Shown here: positions 1-12,478 of the stretch, one piece after another
Layout: the number at the start of each line of letters is the position of its first letter
How positions within the stretch are numbered: position 1 is the first letter of the stretch
DNA from: Rhexocercosporidium sp. MPI-PUGE-AT-0058
Taxonomy: Eukaryota > Ascomycota > Leotiomycetes > Helotiales
Reading direction: 5' to 3'
Assembly: GCA_020746875.1 (NCBI GenBank)
Contig: JAGTJL010000005.1
Coordinates: 310,001 to 374,000 of the forward strand
Length of the DNA stretch: 64,000 nucleotides
Notes under the pieces: model-generated
The model's input: the letters and a program-made list of their open reading frames with translations, nothing else
Told to the model about the DNA's origin: nothing
The model's database searches: none
Translations under genes and position numbers: made by a program

Positions 1-1
1 A

Positions 2-1396
2 CATACTCTCTACGGTCAATCTCTACGACACAACACCAATTACTTTATCGAATACTTCGCTCTGGATTTGATCATGGAGGATGGCGAGTGTAAGGGTGTT
101 ATTGCCTATAACCAGGAGGATGGTACTCTACACAGATTCAGAGCACACAACACTGTTTTGGCTACCGGAGGTTACGGACGTGCGTACTTCAGTTGTACAT
201 CTGCCCACACTTGTACAGGTGACGGAATGGCTATGGTCGCTCGTGCCGGTCTTCCCAACCAAGATCTCGAATTCGTTCAATTTCACCCAACTGGTATTTA
301 CGGAGCTGGCTGCTTGATTACCGAGGGTGCCCGTGGAGAGGGAGGATATCTTCTAAACTCTGAGGGTGAGCGGTTTATGGAGAGATACGCACCAACTGCC
401 AAAGATTTGGCCAGTCGTGATGTCGTTTCTCGGTCAATGACAATGGAGATTCGGGAAGGCCGTGGTGTTGGTCCAGATAAGGATCACATCTACCTTCAAC
501 TCAGTCATTTGCCTGCTGACGTTCTCCACGAACGTCTTCCAGGTATCTCTGAGACCGCCTCTATCTTCTCTGGTGTCGATGTTCGCAAGCAACCTATTCC
601 AGTTCTTCCAACTGTCCACTACAACATGGGTGGTATCCCAACGAAGTACACCGGTGAGGTTCTTACTATCGATTCTGAGGGCAAGGATCAAGTTGTTCCA
701 GGTCTGTTCGCATGCGGTGAAGCTGCTTGCGTTTCTGTCCACGGAGCCAATCGTCTGGGAGCAAACTCTCTCCTCGATTTGATCGTCTTCGGTCGTGCCG
801 TATCCCACACCGTCCGTGACAACTTCGAGCCAGGTATGCCACACAAGGAGATCAGCGCCGATGCTGGTGCCGAGTCCATCAGCATGCTCGACAAAATCAG
901 AACCGCCGATGGACCACTCAGCACGCATGAGATCCGTCTCAAGATGCAAAAGGTCATGCAGACAGACGTCAGCGTTTTCAGAACCCAAGAGTCATTAGAC
1001 GAGGGTGTCAAGAAGATCAACGAGGTCGATCAACTGTACAAGGATGTTGGAACCAAAGACCGAAGCATGATCTGGAACTCGGATTTGGTCGAAACCCTGG
1101 AATTGAGAAATCTGTTGACCTGCGCGTAAGTATTTCCCACAAACAAACTTAGGAATAGATTACTGACCTCGCCAAGCGTCCAAACTGCCGAATCAGCAGC
1201 CGCAAGAAAGGAGTCCCGAGGTGCACACGCCAGAGAAGATTTCCCAGATCGTGACGACAAGAACTGGATGAAGCACACACTTAGTTTCCAAAAGAAGCCA
1301 CACGGCAAGACCGACCTCACCTACAGAGGTGTCGTCGCTCACACTCTGGACGAAGCTGAGTGTGCGGCTGTCCCTCCCTTCAAGCGTGTGTACTAG
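2..1396 (+). CDS. SDH1: Succinate dehydrogenase flavoprotein subunit, 5'-truncated by window edge
   Basis: This is the FAD-binding catalytic subunit of mitochondrial complex II, which oxidises succinate to fumarate. Reading frame 2 is open from the window edge, so the N-terminus with the mitochondrial presequence and covalent-FAD histidine lies outside. Visible signatures are the HPTGIYGAG substrate/capping region followed by GARGEGG, the [11 protein letters not shown] segment, and [19 protein letters not shown] near the FAD adenine site. One intron at 1126-1176 (GTAAGT donor, CTGAC branch site, AAG acceptor) joins ...NLLTCA to [15 protein letters not shown]. The last exon ends PFKRVY with TAG at 1394-1396. 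Everything visible is intact and conserved, so I am very confident of the family. Confidence 0.97.
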
Positions 1397-4318
1397 ATTA
1401 TTCCGTTTGTTCTGTATTGTTGGGCTGGAGAACTGGTGGGTTTTAGCCCTGTAGCATAGTATAGCTGCGCTTGGTGGGAGCGTTTACGTGGTTAATGCAT
1501 TTTTTGAACATATATTTACTGGTCTGTAATGGAGTTCAACACCCCGTGAGATTTCCCTTTCCTGCCACATCCATTTCGACACTTGCGTGTCGTTTCGATC
1601 CTCCGGAACTAATTAACCCTTGCAATTATACCACACTCGCATCTCCTAAACTCAATTACTAGAGGCTTCTTAGATTCACCTTCCCCCTCCAATATCGCAA
1701 GCTAAGCACCAATCTTCCATCCCGATTTTTCCTAAAACAAACCTTATCACCTCCCGCTCCAAACCTTACTTTATTCGCGAACCCAATCACTAAATCTGAC
1801 TTTACCCAAACCTTCTCTCCTTCCCCTTCCATCCATTCCCTTCCATCTCAACGTCGTATTTCCTCATATCCCTCTCTCCCTCCGCGTAAGAATTACCCCA
1901 CCAATCTCATCAATCCTTTACTCCTGGAGCTTTTCCGTCCTCCTAAAACTCCATAATACGAGTTCTTGTCTGCGGAGGCGGGTTTTGGTTGTCCGCCAGT
2001 AAGTGGCGATTTGGAGTTTTACTAATAATGTGTCTTCGCTGGCCTCCAGAAATGCTGTTTGCGATGCATCTGAATCTGTATCTTCATTTTTCTCCTTCTC
2101 CTTATCGGGGTCTGCGGCTGAGCGTATGGAGCTCGGGGAAGTTCTGATTGTGGATGTGATGTTTTGGCGACGATGCGGCCGCTTAAGTAGAGTGTTAGGA
2201 GGTTGAGGAAGAGGGCGGTGTAGAGGAGGAAGCAGATTGTCAGGCTGGATAGTGTCAGCGTGCTGGGGTTTGGTGACGGTGATGGTGGGGTGGCGGGTAA
2301 GAGAGGGGCATAGTAAGTTTGGTTGATGGATAAGAGGTGAGGCGGGGATATTTCTCAAGGTTTATGAATACTTGTGCTTTCCGATGTTTACTGTCATTTC
2401 TATGATTTGATTTTAGTTGAAGAGGTGGAGGGGATCATCTTGTAGATCTGAGATGCTAGATCGTATGTCGCTGTGGTTGAAGGAAAGCTTAGCACGCTTC
2501 TGTGGGTATGGATGTTGATTGTTTAATAAGAATTGGTGCCTAGTAGGTCAGAAGCAATGCCACACGCCGGTTCTTTGCTAAGTCTTCGGTGGAAAACATC
2601 TATTGTTTTGTTGTTCTGATTTTGTTTTCTCTTCTGAAAGTCGGTAGAAGGAATCATCAATAACACTCCAGGTGTTTCTCGATGTTGTTGGACAGGCGAT
2701 CTTTCGCTTCGCTTCTCTTTCAATATCGAGCAATACACTCAGGGAAAAGGAGGACAACACAACCAAACGAGCTTCAATTAAGCAAGACTGAAACGTATCA
2801 TTATCCAAGAATGGTGGTCTACCAACTCCCCCTAATCCTCATCCTCGTCTTATATCTCACGAGATCTTTCGTCACAACAACAGAAATCACGCGCCAGATG
2901 GACGTTTTTGAAGAAGAAGAGAAAGGGGATGTGGAGCCTAGAACGGAGAACGTGAGGTTAAGGGTTGAGATGAGAGGTTTTGGGAGGGAGGTTGTTTTTT
3001 GGAGTAGGGGGATGGGGAACGTTATTGAGTTTAGGGGTGGGGGAGGTTGGAGGTTGGAGGTTGGAGAAGGATGGGGAAGGAGGATATGGGAAGAGGAGAA
3101 CGGGGAAGAGAGGAGAAAAGATGAGTATGGCAATTTAATATTAGGTGAACCTTTCACTCGAATGTGGTAGGGAGTAATTGTAAGAACTATATCCTCGGTG
3201 CGCTCACCGTGCCTTGGCTAACATATACTTTGGACTTGCATATGCGCTTTATGGTGCTCGAGTTTGGTAAACCTGCCATTCCGAGCTATCATGTCGAGCA
3301 GGTGAAAAAGCTATCTCGCGAGTTGAGTGTCTTATTTCCTTTAGGAAATGGTGAGGGAAACGATTGTTTGGCGAAATTAGTGAAATTTCCCATGATGCCT
3401 GGCCAAAACAGCACACAAAACAAATTAAGAGGCACTTGGACCTGGCAAATTTTTAGGAAACTTGGAACTTGGACAATCCAATTTCTCTGGCCATGCATGA
3501 AGATTCGCAGTAGCAAGGTTAAAGTGTAGAGATGGAAATAAATGTCGTCGTTGTCCCTCCAGCCCAAATCAATTACCCCACAGATACACAGACTCGCTCT
3601 CCGTAAACAGCGATTGGCTATCTCGTTAAGCGACCCCTACCCTCACCCACTTACCACAACAAACACCTCTCAGAGCTCCCTAAACGAGGCTCGTTTATTC
3701 TGAGTTCTCGAGGACCTCGGGCTCGGGCGACTTATTCAACGTAGGGGTTTCCCACCACGACATTTCGACATGTAATCTTGGACTTCGGATACACTAGGTA
3801 ATTATTGGCTAGATTGGTAGGAAGTATCATTCGACTCCCTGACCAAAACGAGGATAGTTTTGTACAGAAATAGCGTCTCCTGTAGTACTTTCACATTTGT
3901 CAGTCTGTTATCTTGTTCAATAAGAGGAATAGCTCATCTATCCAAGACATACATACATATGCAACTGTGCCTCCCGATCTGCTCGATGTTCTTGAATATA
4001 TATCCAGCCCAACCTCCGAGTGAATCTAAGATCTGCAAACAATCTCACGCTCATCCTCGTTTTCACTGCTCGACCTAAACATTTGCCAAGTTTCTGCACC
4101 TCTTAACCACCGCCCGTGCTTTCTCAACTCTTATGATGGAGCACAAAGTCATCATCCTCCTGGTCATCCTAATTATTGTATTCATGGTCGGTGTCGCAGG
4201 CATGGCTCAAATGCTGCATCGGAAAAAGACATTACGACAGACGATGTCGAGTTCCACCTAAGCACTTTCTACAAAGGCCATGTCCGATTGCAGTCTCGTG
4301 CAGAAATTCGGGGCTTCC
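1397..4318. other. Gene-poor stretch without a convincing gene
   Basis: Pyrimidine-rich sequence follows SDH1 (about 1660-1900). On the minus strand 2358-1918 is open for 146 codons; another minus frame over about 2350-2022 would encode a hydrophobic segment (LLYTALFLNLLTLYL) but has no start I can place. A plus-strand frame at 2682-3170 contains a hydrophobic start (from ATG 2811) followed by Glu/Gly/Arg-rich low complexity. None shows a recognisable domain. I do not call them genes. Confidence 0.5.
4133..4261 (+). CDS. Possible 42-residue single-span membrane microprotein
   Basis: An ATG-ATG start at 4133 opens a 42-codon frame ending TAA at 4259-4261. The product would be MMEHK, then a run of about 20 Val/Ile/Leu/Met/Phe/Gly residues that fits one transmembrane helix, then a basic tail with HRKK and a Ser/Thr-rich end. 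It is too short for coding statistics and belongs to no family I recognise. It lies just beyond the 3' end of the decayed minus-strand gene. It may be chance. Confidence 0.15.
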   Translation: MMEHKVIILLVILIIVFMVGVAGMAQMLHRKKTLRQTMSSST

Positions 4319-5060
4319 TTAATGTAGAGACGGGAAAGATTCTGCCAATTCTCTGTCTCTGTTGCTGCTGGAGGCCGAAGCTGTACCTTCAATTCGATCT
4401 CCATCTACGTATGCCTCAAATTCTGCCTGATACCACTTCAACAACTCGACCTGATGCTCCAGAGTAATCCTTCTTAGCGCCTTGAGAATCAACGTCTCAT
4501 CTCAAACCTGTACCTAATCCATACTTCTTTCGCCATGCCCAAAAACAACCGAACCACACCAAGCATAATAGCCAATGAGCAATCGCCGAATTTCAAAGCA
4601 GTGATCTGGATCTACCACAACTTCTTTCTCTTCTCCTCCCAACCTGCCGTCGACCTTCTGCTGAAAGGGTCGCCAATTTTCCTCATCCGCTAAACGCTGG
4701 TGGATGATCTGTTATTTTCCATTATTTCTGGGTATTCCGCACCGAGAACTATTTCAGAGAGACCTGAACTCAAAATGTAATGAAAATTGGGGATCGGAGA
4801 GGGTAGAGAGATTGTTGAAAAGGACTCCCGGTCCAGGTGTATAACGAGACATCAACCACTCATCACAATAGAATGATTTCGTCTTTAGATCATGATTCCC
4901 GAAATAAAAGCTAAGTTCCAAGACATGAGAATCTGCGTATCAGATTACCTTTTTGAGCCAAAAATAAATAAATAAATATTTGTCTAGAAAAAAGAGGACG
5001 TACCTGTTAATATTAACAAGTCGGATGACTAAGCGACATTTCGAGGCTGGCGCTAGTGGA
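4319..5060 (-). pseudogene. Decayed protein-coding gene of unknown family
   Basis: A single minus-strand frame reads as plausible protein from about 4932 down to a TAA at 4319-4321 (C-terminus ...AESFPSLH). It includes segments such as EIRRLLIGYYAWCGSVVFG and HQVELLKWYQAEFEAYVDG. The frame is broken by TGA and TAA codons in about 4710-4765, TAG at 4514-4516 and TGA at 4502-4504. Each of these would become Arg (CGA) or Gln (CAA/CAG) by a single T-to-C change, as expected of RIP-like or spontaneous C-to-T decay. A possible intron (donor GTACGT, acceptor CAG) spans 4933-5003, with a short upstream exon to about 5060 that also carries stops. I do not recognise the family, and the 5' end is uncertain. 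Confidence 0.55.
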
Positions 5061-5235
5061 TAAGATAGAGGAGGCTAGGGTATTCGGACAGTCAATAAAG
5101 AAAACGTCATGAACGCTCCCAGAGAGTTGCATGAAATACACTAGCTCGTGAACACAAATGCGAATTTAAGATGCATGATCCGCGGATCGTAAAATGACAC
5201 GAAACCACAAACCTTCCACACCTACGTCAACGACG

Positions 5236-6311
5236 ATGTCATTATTCAACACGCCCCAGCAGCAATGGATGAGGGGAAGCCCAACTAAGACAGTTCCGCT
5301 GAAGGGCTATTTCGCAGACGGCATTTGGCACTGTAAGTTATTGTATTTATATCTTACAGTACATGGCTAATGAGCATAGGCAATTGTAATCCGCGACTTC
5401 CAGCTTCGAATTTCCAAGTCAAGAAGGAAGGACCAAATACTGGAAGATGGTTCTATACTTGTCAGCAGCCGAAGGAGAGCGGTTGCGGGTTCTTTCTATG
5501 GAAGGATGATGCCTTGGGAAGGGAAATGACTGCTGTTATGGCAAATTCCAGGTCAGAGCCAGGAGGGTCACATAGGAACCCGGGAGGGTGGGCAGATCTT
5601 GGGAATAAATCGAAGGAGGACGACGATGACAGCTTTGGAGACTGGTCCTTGTCCCCAGAAGAAGAGAGGAAGCTTGTTCGATCTACCGCTCGAGCAGAGT
5701 CTGGGTCGCCATCTCCAGAAACACCACAGAAAGTCAGCAAGACAACTCATTTTTCCACACCGGGCAGTAAGAGGAAGTTTGAGGAGACCGTGTTGCCGAC
5801 TCCTTCGACCGGTGGACGGCCTTTGACAGGATTTAATACCGGTCGCAGGGACGAAGACGTATTCACGACACCAACTATGAACTCTAAGAGAACGTGGGAT
5901 GGACATCAGCCTTTCGGGTTGAGAAGTCCATCCGGAACGCCTACCCTGAGTCGGTATAGAGAGTCTACCATTGCGAGCGATGCTCCCAGCCAAACTATGC
6001 AGAGCAGCTATGATGTCACAGACGAAGTACTAGAGCTGCTAAAGGACCAGCACATCGATGAGGATACCACCACAGCCCTAAAGCAGCTTCTGAGTAGACA
6101 CGCTATGAAGATCTCCGGCATAGCCAAGGGCCGCGATATCACTCGTGTGGCTTTGAAAGCTAAAGAGACGAAGATTGCGGAATTACAGCAGAGTATCTCG
6201 GCGTTGGAGGCGCAGCGCGAGATGGACAAGACTGTGATTCGCCATTTCAAGAGTGACATGACTGAAAGTGTTGAGAGGAGACGAGGTAGAGGGAGGGGAA
6301 GAGGTGGATGA
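5236..6311 (+). CDS. GRF-type zinc-finger protein
   Basis: Two exons, 5236-5332 and 5380-6311, with a 47-nt intron (GTAAGT...TAG). The start ATG at 5236 gives MSLFNTPQQQWMRG. The intron falls inside the zinc-finger motif and joins ...FADGIWHC to NCNPRLPASNF, giving a complete GRF zinc finger at about residues 27-75 with the CNCNPR opening, GRWFYTCQ and CGFFLWKDD. GRF domains bind single-stranded DNA and occur in APE2, TOP3 and NEIL3, but no nuclease or topoisomerase domain is present here. The remaining ~260 residues are Ser/Pro-rich and apparently disordered. A probable coiled coil (about 270-315) follows, then an RG-rich tail (RRGRGRGRGG) typical of nucleic-acid-binding proteins. The role is inferred to be nuclear DNA or RNA metabolism. 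Confidence 0.85.
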
Positions 6312-7168
6312 TCAAATTGTGGGTTTACTCTTTTCACCATCAAAGGTCAGCTGTCCCTACACTGGCCGGATTTGTTTCCTTTCTATCCGACTACATCAAA
6401 CCTCCCAGATGGAGAGAAGTGACATCTAGAGGTGGACCAAACCCCGAGTTCAGACACTCCCGCATCCCAAGGTCATCCCACTCTACTGTTGGCGGATCAG
6501 ATTCTTCTAGATCCGACAACTCCCCAGCTCTTTGACGAGTCTAGGCCGACTAGGTCGTCACCTCCACGATGCTAAGTCCCCACGTGGGCACCTCGTCCGC
6601 ATCACCGAGTTCGGGAACTGTGTTGCTATGCGACGAGAACAAAGGCACTATATCAATTTTGCACCCTTGGGTCGTTACCTGGAAAGGATGGTCCAGCCTT
6701 CGACACAAAGCAAGTGCAGAGCTCGCCAGCAAAGGCTTGTAGTTGAAACAGCCTCGCTGAGAAGATGCAGTGATCGGGAACACAGAAGTGGCGTACGACA
6801 TCTTTAAAAACTTCTGGTACCGTTACACGCCACGTGTTAAAGCTCCTTATGCCTGCTAGTGCAGAGAGACACTGATCCTGTAATCATAAGAGATACCTGT
6901 CGAATATATACGATAAGCAAAGTCAAGGGTTCGTACCCAGCAGAGTATTCAATGATATGTGCTTCACAGTATTACTCCCAATTTGCTCTGAAATGGCGCA
7001 CGTGGCAATGTTTAATTCGAGTTTGTAATTTGACTGTCCAAGGATTCCTTCTGTTAGAATTGTTTCTTTTTTCGCAGTACATCGAAAATCAAATATATAC
7101 AGCACAAAGACAAATGATTTACAATATCTTCCCATAATCCTTCTCCTTTCATCAGAGCCGAGATCTCC
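6312..7168. other. Intergenic region between convergent genes
   Basis: This lies between the 3' ends of the GRF gene and the GH45 gene and should contain both terminators. Short open frames (6308-6535, 6532-6807, 6859-7137) have no recognisable domains and are not called. Confidence 0.5.
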
Positions 7169-8269
7169 CTACAAACATTGCGAGTAGTAGTCGCCGCTGA
7201 ATGTGCAAGTTGTCCCCTCAACACACTGGGTGCTTCCTGTATATCCTATCCCACCACACTGCCCCCACTTCTCAACCGTCGCCCCACCAGGAGCAGCACT
7301 CGTTGTTCCAGCAGCAGTCGTTGATTTAGTCGATGAAGTCGTACCTTTAGATGTCGTGCTAGGTTTGGCTGAGCTCGTCGACACACTTCCTGCTCCACTC
7401 GTCCAAGTTGACACACTAGAGGGACCAGTAGGTACATCATTCGCTCTCACACAACCAGATTTCGCTGTCAGTGCCGCTGGGCAAGCCACTTGCTTGAACG
7501 TCATGTCTGGGTTATCGGCATTTTGAAACCAATCGAATCGCCAGTAGCACCCTGCTTTCAATTTGGCTGGGAAAGCATCACACTGTGAACGAGTTGCAAT
7601 TCCGCCGTACTGTTGACCCCAGCCTGTGGATGGCGTTCCCCATTCGTTGGTACAACCGTTAAAGATCCCGAATCCTCCGCCAGGCATCTGTATTTCGTAG
7701 TCAGCCATAGAAGTTCTTCCTGTTCTGACTGATACTCACAGCTAGATCGAAATGATTTGCACCCAGGTCACCACCAGTGTTCGTCGACTGAACTATCATC
7801 TTCTTTCCCGCAACAGGCCCGCTCGTGAATGTCATTTCGTAGCATGCGCAGCACCAGCTGGCTTCATTTCCGCCTGAGATAGAAGTCGCTGCGAAGCCAT
7901 ACGCCAAGGTCTCAGAGACAGCCCAGGGAGACTGGTTCGAGCACATATATGCCGAGCCGCCCGATTGGCAGCCTGATGGTGCATCATAATTCGTGAGAGG
8001 ATTGTCGTTCCTATCGCAGGACACAACTGGGTTTGAACCAGACGCGAGACTTATCTTCTTAGTCCATCCACATGAGGCCTTGCAGCAATCCCAGTCTGGA
8101 TAACTGGTGTGTCAGTTATTCGAGCTACTTGCTTTGGGCTTGGAAGCGGTCGGTCAGGAGCATCTGAACTATACTGACAGCGAGTTGTCTTTCCGCTCCC
8201 AGAAGCCTGAGAATTGACTTCTAGAAAGAAGGGGAGGAGAGCAAGAAGTATCTTTGTAGGGAGAACCAT
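7169..8269 (-). CDS. Secreted endoglucanase, GH45 with C-terminal CBM1
   Basis: Three exons on the minus strand: 8269-8179, 8095-7740 and 7687-7169, giving 321 residues. The N-terminus ([21 protein letters not shown]) is a signal peptide. The GH45 catalytic domain starts at [14 protein letters not shown], whose Asp is the expected catalytic residue; intron 1 (8096-8178) splits this motif exactly. The second catalytic Asp is in [14 protein letters not shown], split by intron 2 (7688-7739). A Ser/Thr-rich linker follows, and the protein ends in a fungal cellulose-binding module ([15 protein letters not shown] to YYSQCL). GH45 enzymes cleave internal beta-1,4 bonds in cellulose by inversion. The enzyme should be extracellular and act in plant cell-wall degradation. 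The gene appears intact. Confidence 0.95.
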
Positions 8270-10411
8270 CTTGGAATAGGCAGAGAGCTGAGTATCAGAA
8301 AATGGAAGATATATTCAGGGCGATCTCGATGGTTTTAACGACTGCAACCCAAGAAAACCAAGATCAGAAAAACAGCAGCTAACCTTAGGTATACCTCCCC
8401 CAAGCCCTCAATCTCGCAATATCCTATCCGGGATCCGAATCTAACTCATCACACACGTTTCAAAACATGCTCACCTCCAGGATCTTCAGCCATATTATTT
8501 CTTTTCACCCTCTTCAATGACCAGCCGCCGTACCGTAGGATCCCAGGGCCGGTAGGTAGTTAGGTACAAGGACCTCGTGATTCCTTCTAGCCAATTTATG
8601 GGACTTCGCTAGTTAAAAGCAATATATATTTGGGGGGAAATGAGGACGTGATTGGTCTCGGTTGCGCCTGGCCGGTTCCTTGCAGCTCTGGGGATATTTA
8701 GCCTGCGGGTGCAGGGAATGCTTTTGCCGAGATCTGGATGAGGAGGGACGTTATGGTTCCCCCGCGATTTTTATTGAGTTTTGTGGAGGTGGTTTGGTTT
8801 GGAATGTGATGGTGGGGAGGGTTGGGTTGAGTTGTGGAATGAGGCGGAGTGGGACTTGGGAAATGGGCGGTATTTGCGATGTGTTGGGATCTCGTGGATG
8901 GTTTAGGAGTGGAGAGAGATGTAATGTTGGGTTATCAGAACTTTGCCCCTCTACGTACGTATCTACCTACCTCCGAAATTTAGAGTTAAGTATGCGGGCC
9001 TATTGGGCCGAAACCAGAATACTGGCTCGGTAGTTGAGGCTCCGTGAGGCTCTTTCGGTACCTGGGACCGAGCTGCTCAATTGGGCGTGGGTCGCCACAT
9101 GACCTTCAACTGAAGAGTTAAATTTTTCTTGTCATCTTTCCACTAGTTTGATTCCTGTCGTCATATGAATTGTAGTGGTCTTCAAGTAAGTATACTTTTG
9201 AAGTCGGTGGTACCTCGTCTATTTGTTGTTTTCACTTGCTAGCCTCGAGCCGTACGCCTGTACACCTGCTGAATATCTGTTTACAACAACGTCGTCCACA
9301 TTTCCGTGCAGCACTTTTGCGAGATTTGGGAGTCTGGGAAAACCATCATGTCTTCTGTTACTCCATTTGACGGACCTCATCTTCGGAATGACCTCATTAG
9401 TGATTTTTACTTTATCGCCCAAGGTAGGGCGCTGGGTATATTTGAGAATAGCAGTGCCTAAGATGAGAAACCTAGAGTCAAATTGGAGCAAATGGCTAGA
9501 GGGAAATGCATTTCATCTTGCTGCATCGATCTATTCTGTCATGAAAAATTTCTCATCTAGTCCTTCCTGCCCATTTGTCTAAAATAGGGGCTCGGTTAGG
9601 AATAACAAAACTAAGTAGTTAATGAAGTTAAGTAACAGGAAAGGGTTGCCAGAGTATCCAATTTCCCAAAATGAAACTTTCAATCGGAAGAACTTGTTCG
9701 ATACACTTGTGACACTTCGAGCGCTTTTAGCACTCAAGATATCCGGTTCAACATAGAAGTTGAAGGGCTGGCAAATGCACGTTCCATAGTAGAGGAGATG
9801 CTGCACACATGCCATACTCTACTTTCATACAAAATTGGGCATCTGCGTTTCAGTTATTACCTTTGCACTTTGCAGCTCTCTATTTGGGGGAGCGCGACTA
9901 AGATCAAAAGAGCTATATCACCCCCTAGGTGCTAAATCAGCAAAAGTGCACGAAATGGATGTTGGCAGTCCAACTTTTGCTAACTTACTAGAGAGGGCAA
10001 CTGACAATGCGAACTCCTCTTGTAGACTAATATAATGATGTATCTCGTTCTCTATTGTTCTAACTCTGCCACCTTCCATCTTCTTGCTTGTGGTGTGGTG
10101 CAGAGAAGTCTAAGTCTTTGGCTTTATGTAACCCAGTCGTTTGACAGCGTGAGAGTATCCGCTTGGGGAAATACTTACAGTCCAACCCACCAAGAAACAC
10201 CAACAACCTCGAGATCTGCTTCCACCACAAAGACTCGAGTCTCAACAAAAAGATAAGATAGGGCTAGTCTGAATAAATTTCAATCTGAAATTACGGCCGC
10301 CCCACAGATCAATAGATTTCAAAAATCCCCATCACCATCACCATTCCGCTTCCTTCCTTTCTTCCACCAACAGCATCAAAACTTCCTGCCACGCTCAACA
10401 TCCACAACAAA
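8270..10411. other. Long intergenic region, no gene recognised
   Basis: This 2.1-kb stretch is upstream of both flanking genes (GH45 minus, oxygenase-like plus) and must hold both promoters. G-rich sequence at 8630-8900 keeps one frame open (8662-9033), but that frame is low in complexity and lacks a domain. Frames at 9219-9582 overlap on both strands and look like chance. I see no RNA gene. Confidence 0.5.
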
Positions 10412-12478
10412 ATGGCATCCTCCACATCCAATCATCCTGCGGATACTGATCCTCAAAGTAGGGAGGACACGCAAGGCAGCTCGTTTTCCGGAGCCGGCGT
10501 TGGTGCCAACACCCTAATTCAAAAATCCTTGAACAAAATCATGGCACACATCCAGTCGAATTTCAGCAGGGAAGAGAGTCTCAAGGTTTCATACATTGCT
10601 GGAAGTATCAAGATTGCCACTAATCGCAGTTCCACCCAACGCCACGGTGAAGACACTAAACTCGATGACACCCACCTCGAACCCTCGTCGATTCCCTCCA
10701 GTCAGCCCGCCACCGCCCACGGCTCTCACGACGAAAGTAACGGAACCAACGGCAGCTTGAAATCTGGTATCCACTTTCTTAGTAGATCGATGGAGCATCC
10801 GATCAGAATAAGCTACCAGGACCCAGCTTCCCAAAGAGTTATGCGAACCATTGACTTCCCAGTCTCATCAATGGTTGGAGACGACATTGCTTCAGTGATG
10901 CAGGGACTCATCGCTGCTTGCGGAGATAGTGGCACATTGGGCCAGGGCGAGCTGTTCACCAATTTCCACCCGCATAACATGGGAATCGTAGATGCAATTG
11001 CGCAGATGATTCTCTGCGATATGCCTGCCAAATTTCTGCGAGCACGTCCTCAAGATCTAGGTGTGAAGGCTAGTTTGAGCAAGCTTTATGTAAGTCTATA
11101 CTTCATGCCAGATAGCAGAGCACTGTACTGACGAAGATGTTTTTGAAGGTCCGAACAGGCTCCGCTGTTCAACTCCGGTTCTCAACCAACCCACGCCCGA
11201 ATTCCTTCGGCATCCTAATAGTCTGCTTGCCAAACCCACACACAGGTAACACCCATACAAAATTACGATTCGTTGTCTTATGCTTACTTTGATTTAAAGG
11301 GGGAAAGCTCAATATCACCAGCGGCCGTGAGAATTGTTATTTCGATTTCGGTGATAGCGATGCCCAGTCAGTTCACTGGGTAGCCATGGATAATACTTGC
11401 CATAACAGTGTTACTGCCATGCAGAGTGGAGAGCAAATATCCCTCGTGTACGATCTCACTACATCAGAGCGTGTTGGCAGTGTTATCGGACGCAACTCTT
11501 CAATCATGCCACCTCTCTTCACATTCCGCGCAGACATCTTGACGGTGCTTCGGTGCCAAAAGGCATTTATCGAGGGTACTGAACATGCTTTTCTAGTTCT
11601 AAATATTATAACAGCCGCTAACTACTTCTATGCAGGGCTCACAATCGGATATTACTGCCAACACGGATACAACCACACCCGACCAGACACAGAGAATCGT
11701 CTACCCAAGGAGCTACTTGGCATCGATGCAGGAGTGTACTCGGCATTCCAAGAACTCGGTATTAAGATCAGCATCCGGCCGGTCATCTCTCCAAGAGGTG
11801 CTCGCGATTTGAATGAGTGCCAACACGAGTGTGAACGCGACCGTTACAAGGATGGCTCTCGCTTCCACCGCGCCAAATGGCAGTGTCGCTTTCTCAATCT
11901 GGGTCGCGTCACTAGTGGTAACGTCAAGCCTCTCTCGGGTCTCAAATTCCCATCTTTCGACGCGTGGATGGAGAAGCGACCTGTGTACTCTTGGGTAGGA
12001 ACCATGTTCCATGAATTTGCAATGATGCAGATTGATAGGGATGAGTTTTTTGAGCACGAGAGACTCGATTTCTTGTCTGACTCTAGTGATGACGAGACAC
12101 TGAAGACTGATTCTGATTACGAAGGAACAAACCCAAATTTAAAGGTAAGATGCCAAAGCAACCCCTGTTCCGCATTCATGAGTGTGAAAGCACATTGGCT
12201 AATGGGTACCTGCAAAATAGTTGGAGACAGCTATTGAAGCATTCTTCAACAACGAAGAGATAGGAAATTGGGCATGTGAGAAGCTCGAAAACGTCTTGTG
12301 GATCAACACACCGCCGGCTGAAGGTAGTGATGCATACGAGCTTGCCATCTCCAATATTGAATATTGCGTAGGAGGTTGTGGAGAGGTTTCCCAAGATCAG
12401 TTCCATTCTCTGGTTTGTTTCATCATCGAGATCCCAGCAGACGGCAGCGCGGAGAGAACGAAATTCACAGACGAGTAA
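10412..12478 (+). CDS. Uncharacterised protein, 2OG-Fe(II) oxygenase-like
   Basis: Four exons, 10412-11089, 11149-11245, 11300-12144 and 12221-12478, giving 625 residues. Introns of 59, 54 and 76 nt have good splice signals; the first contains TACTGAC. The start ATG follows CAACAAA and opens a Ser-rich disordered N-terminus. The central segment reads GILIVCLPNPHTGGKL, then YFDFGDSDAQSVHWVAM and QISLVYDL. This recalls the double-stranded beta-helix of large fungal Fe2OG dioxygenase-like proteins, where a 'CLP.PH.GG.L' strand precedes a 'W.AFYSDCEHEV' strand. The metal-binding HxD...H set is not clear here (a His in NTCHNS is present), so activity cannot be claimed. The acidic patch FLSDSSDDE sits near residue 550. 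Only the fold is inferred. Confidence 0.6.

Noticed and set aside
1918..2358. 146-codon minus-strand ORF
   Set aside because: It competes with another minus-strand frame showing a hydrophobic segment. No start, splice pattern or domain supports either one.
2682..3170. 162-codon plus-strand ORF
   Set aside because: After a hydrophobic start it is Glu/Gly/Arg low complexity from G-rich DNA, with an overlapping antisense ORF of equal quality and no domain.
8662..9033. 123-codon ORF upstream of the GH45 gene
   Set aside because: Gly/Trp-rich composition from G-rich DNA, no domain, likely chance.
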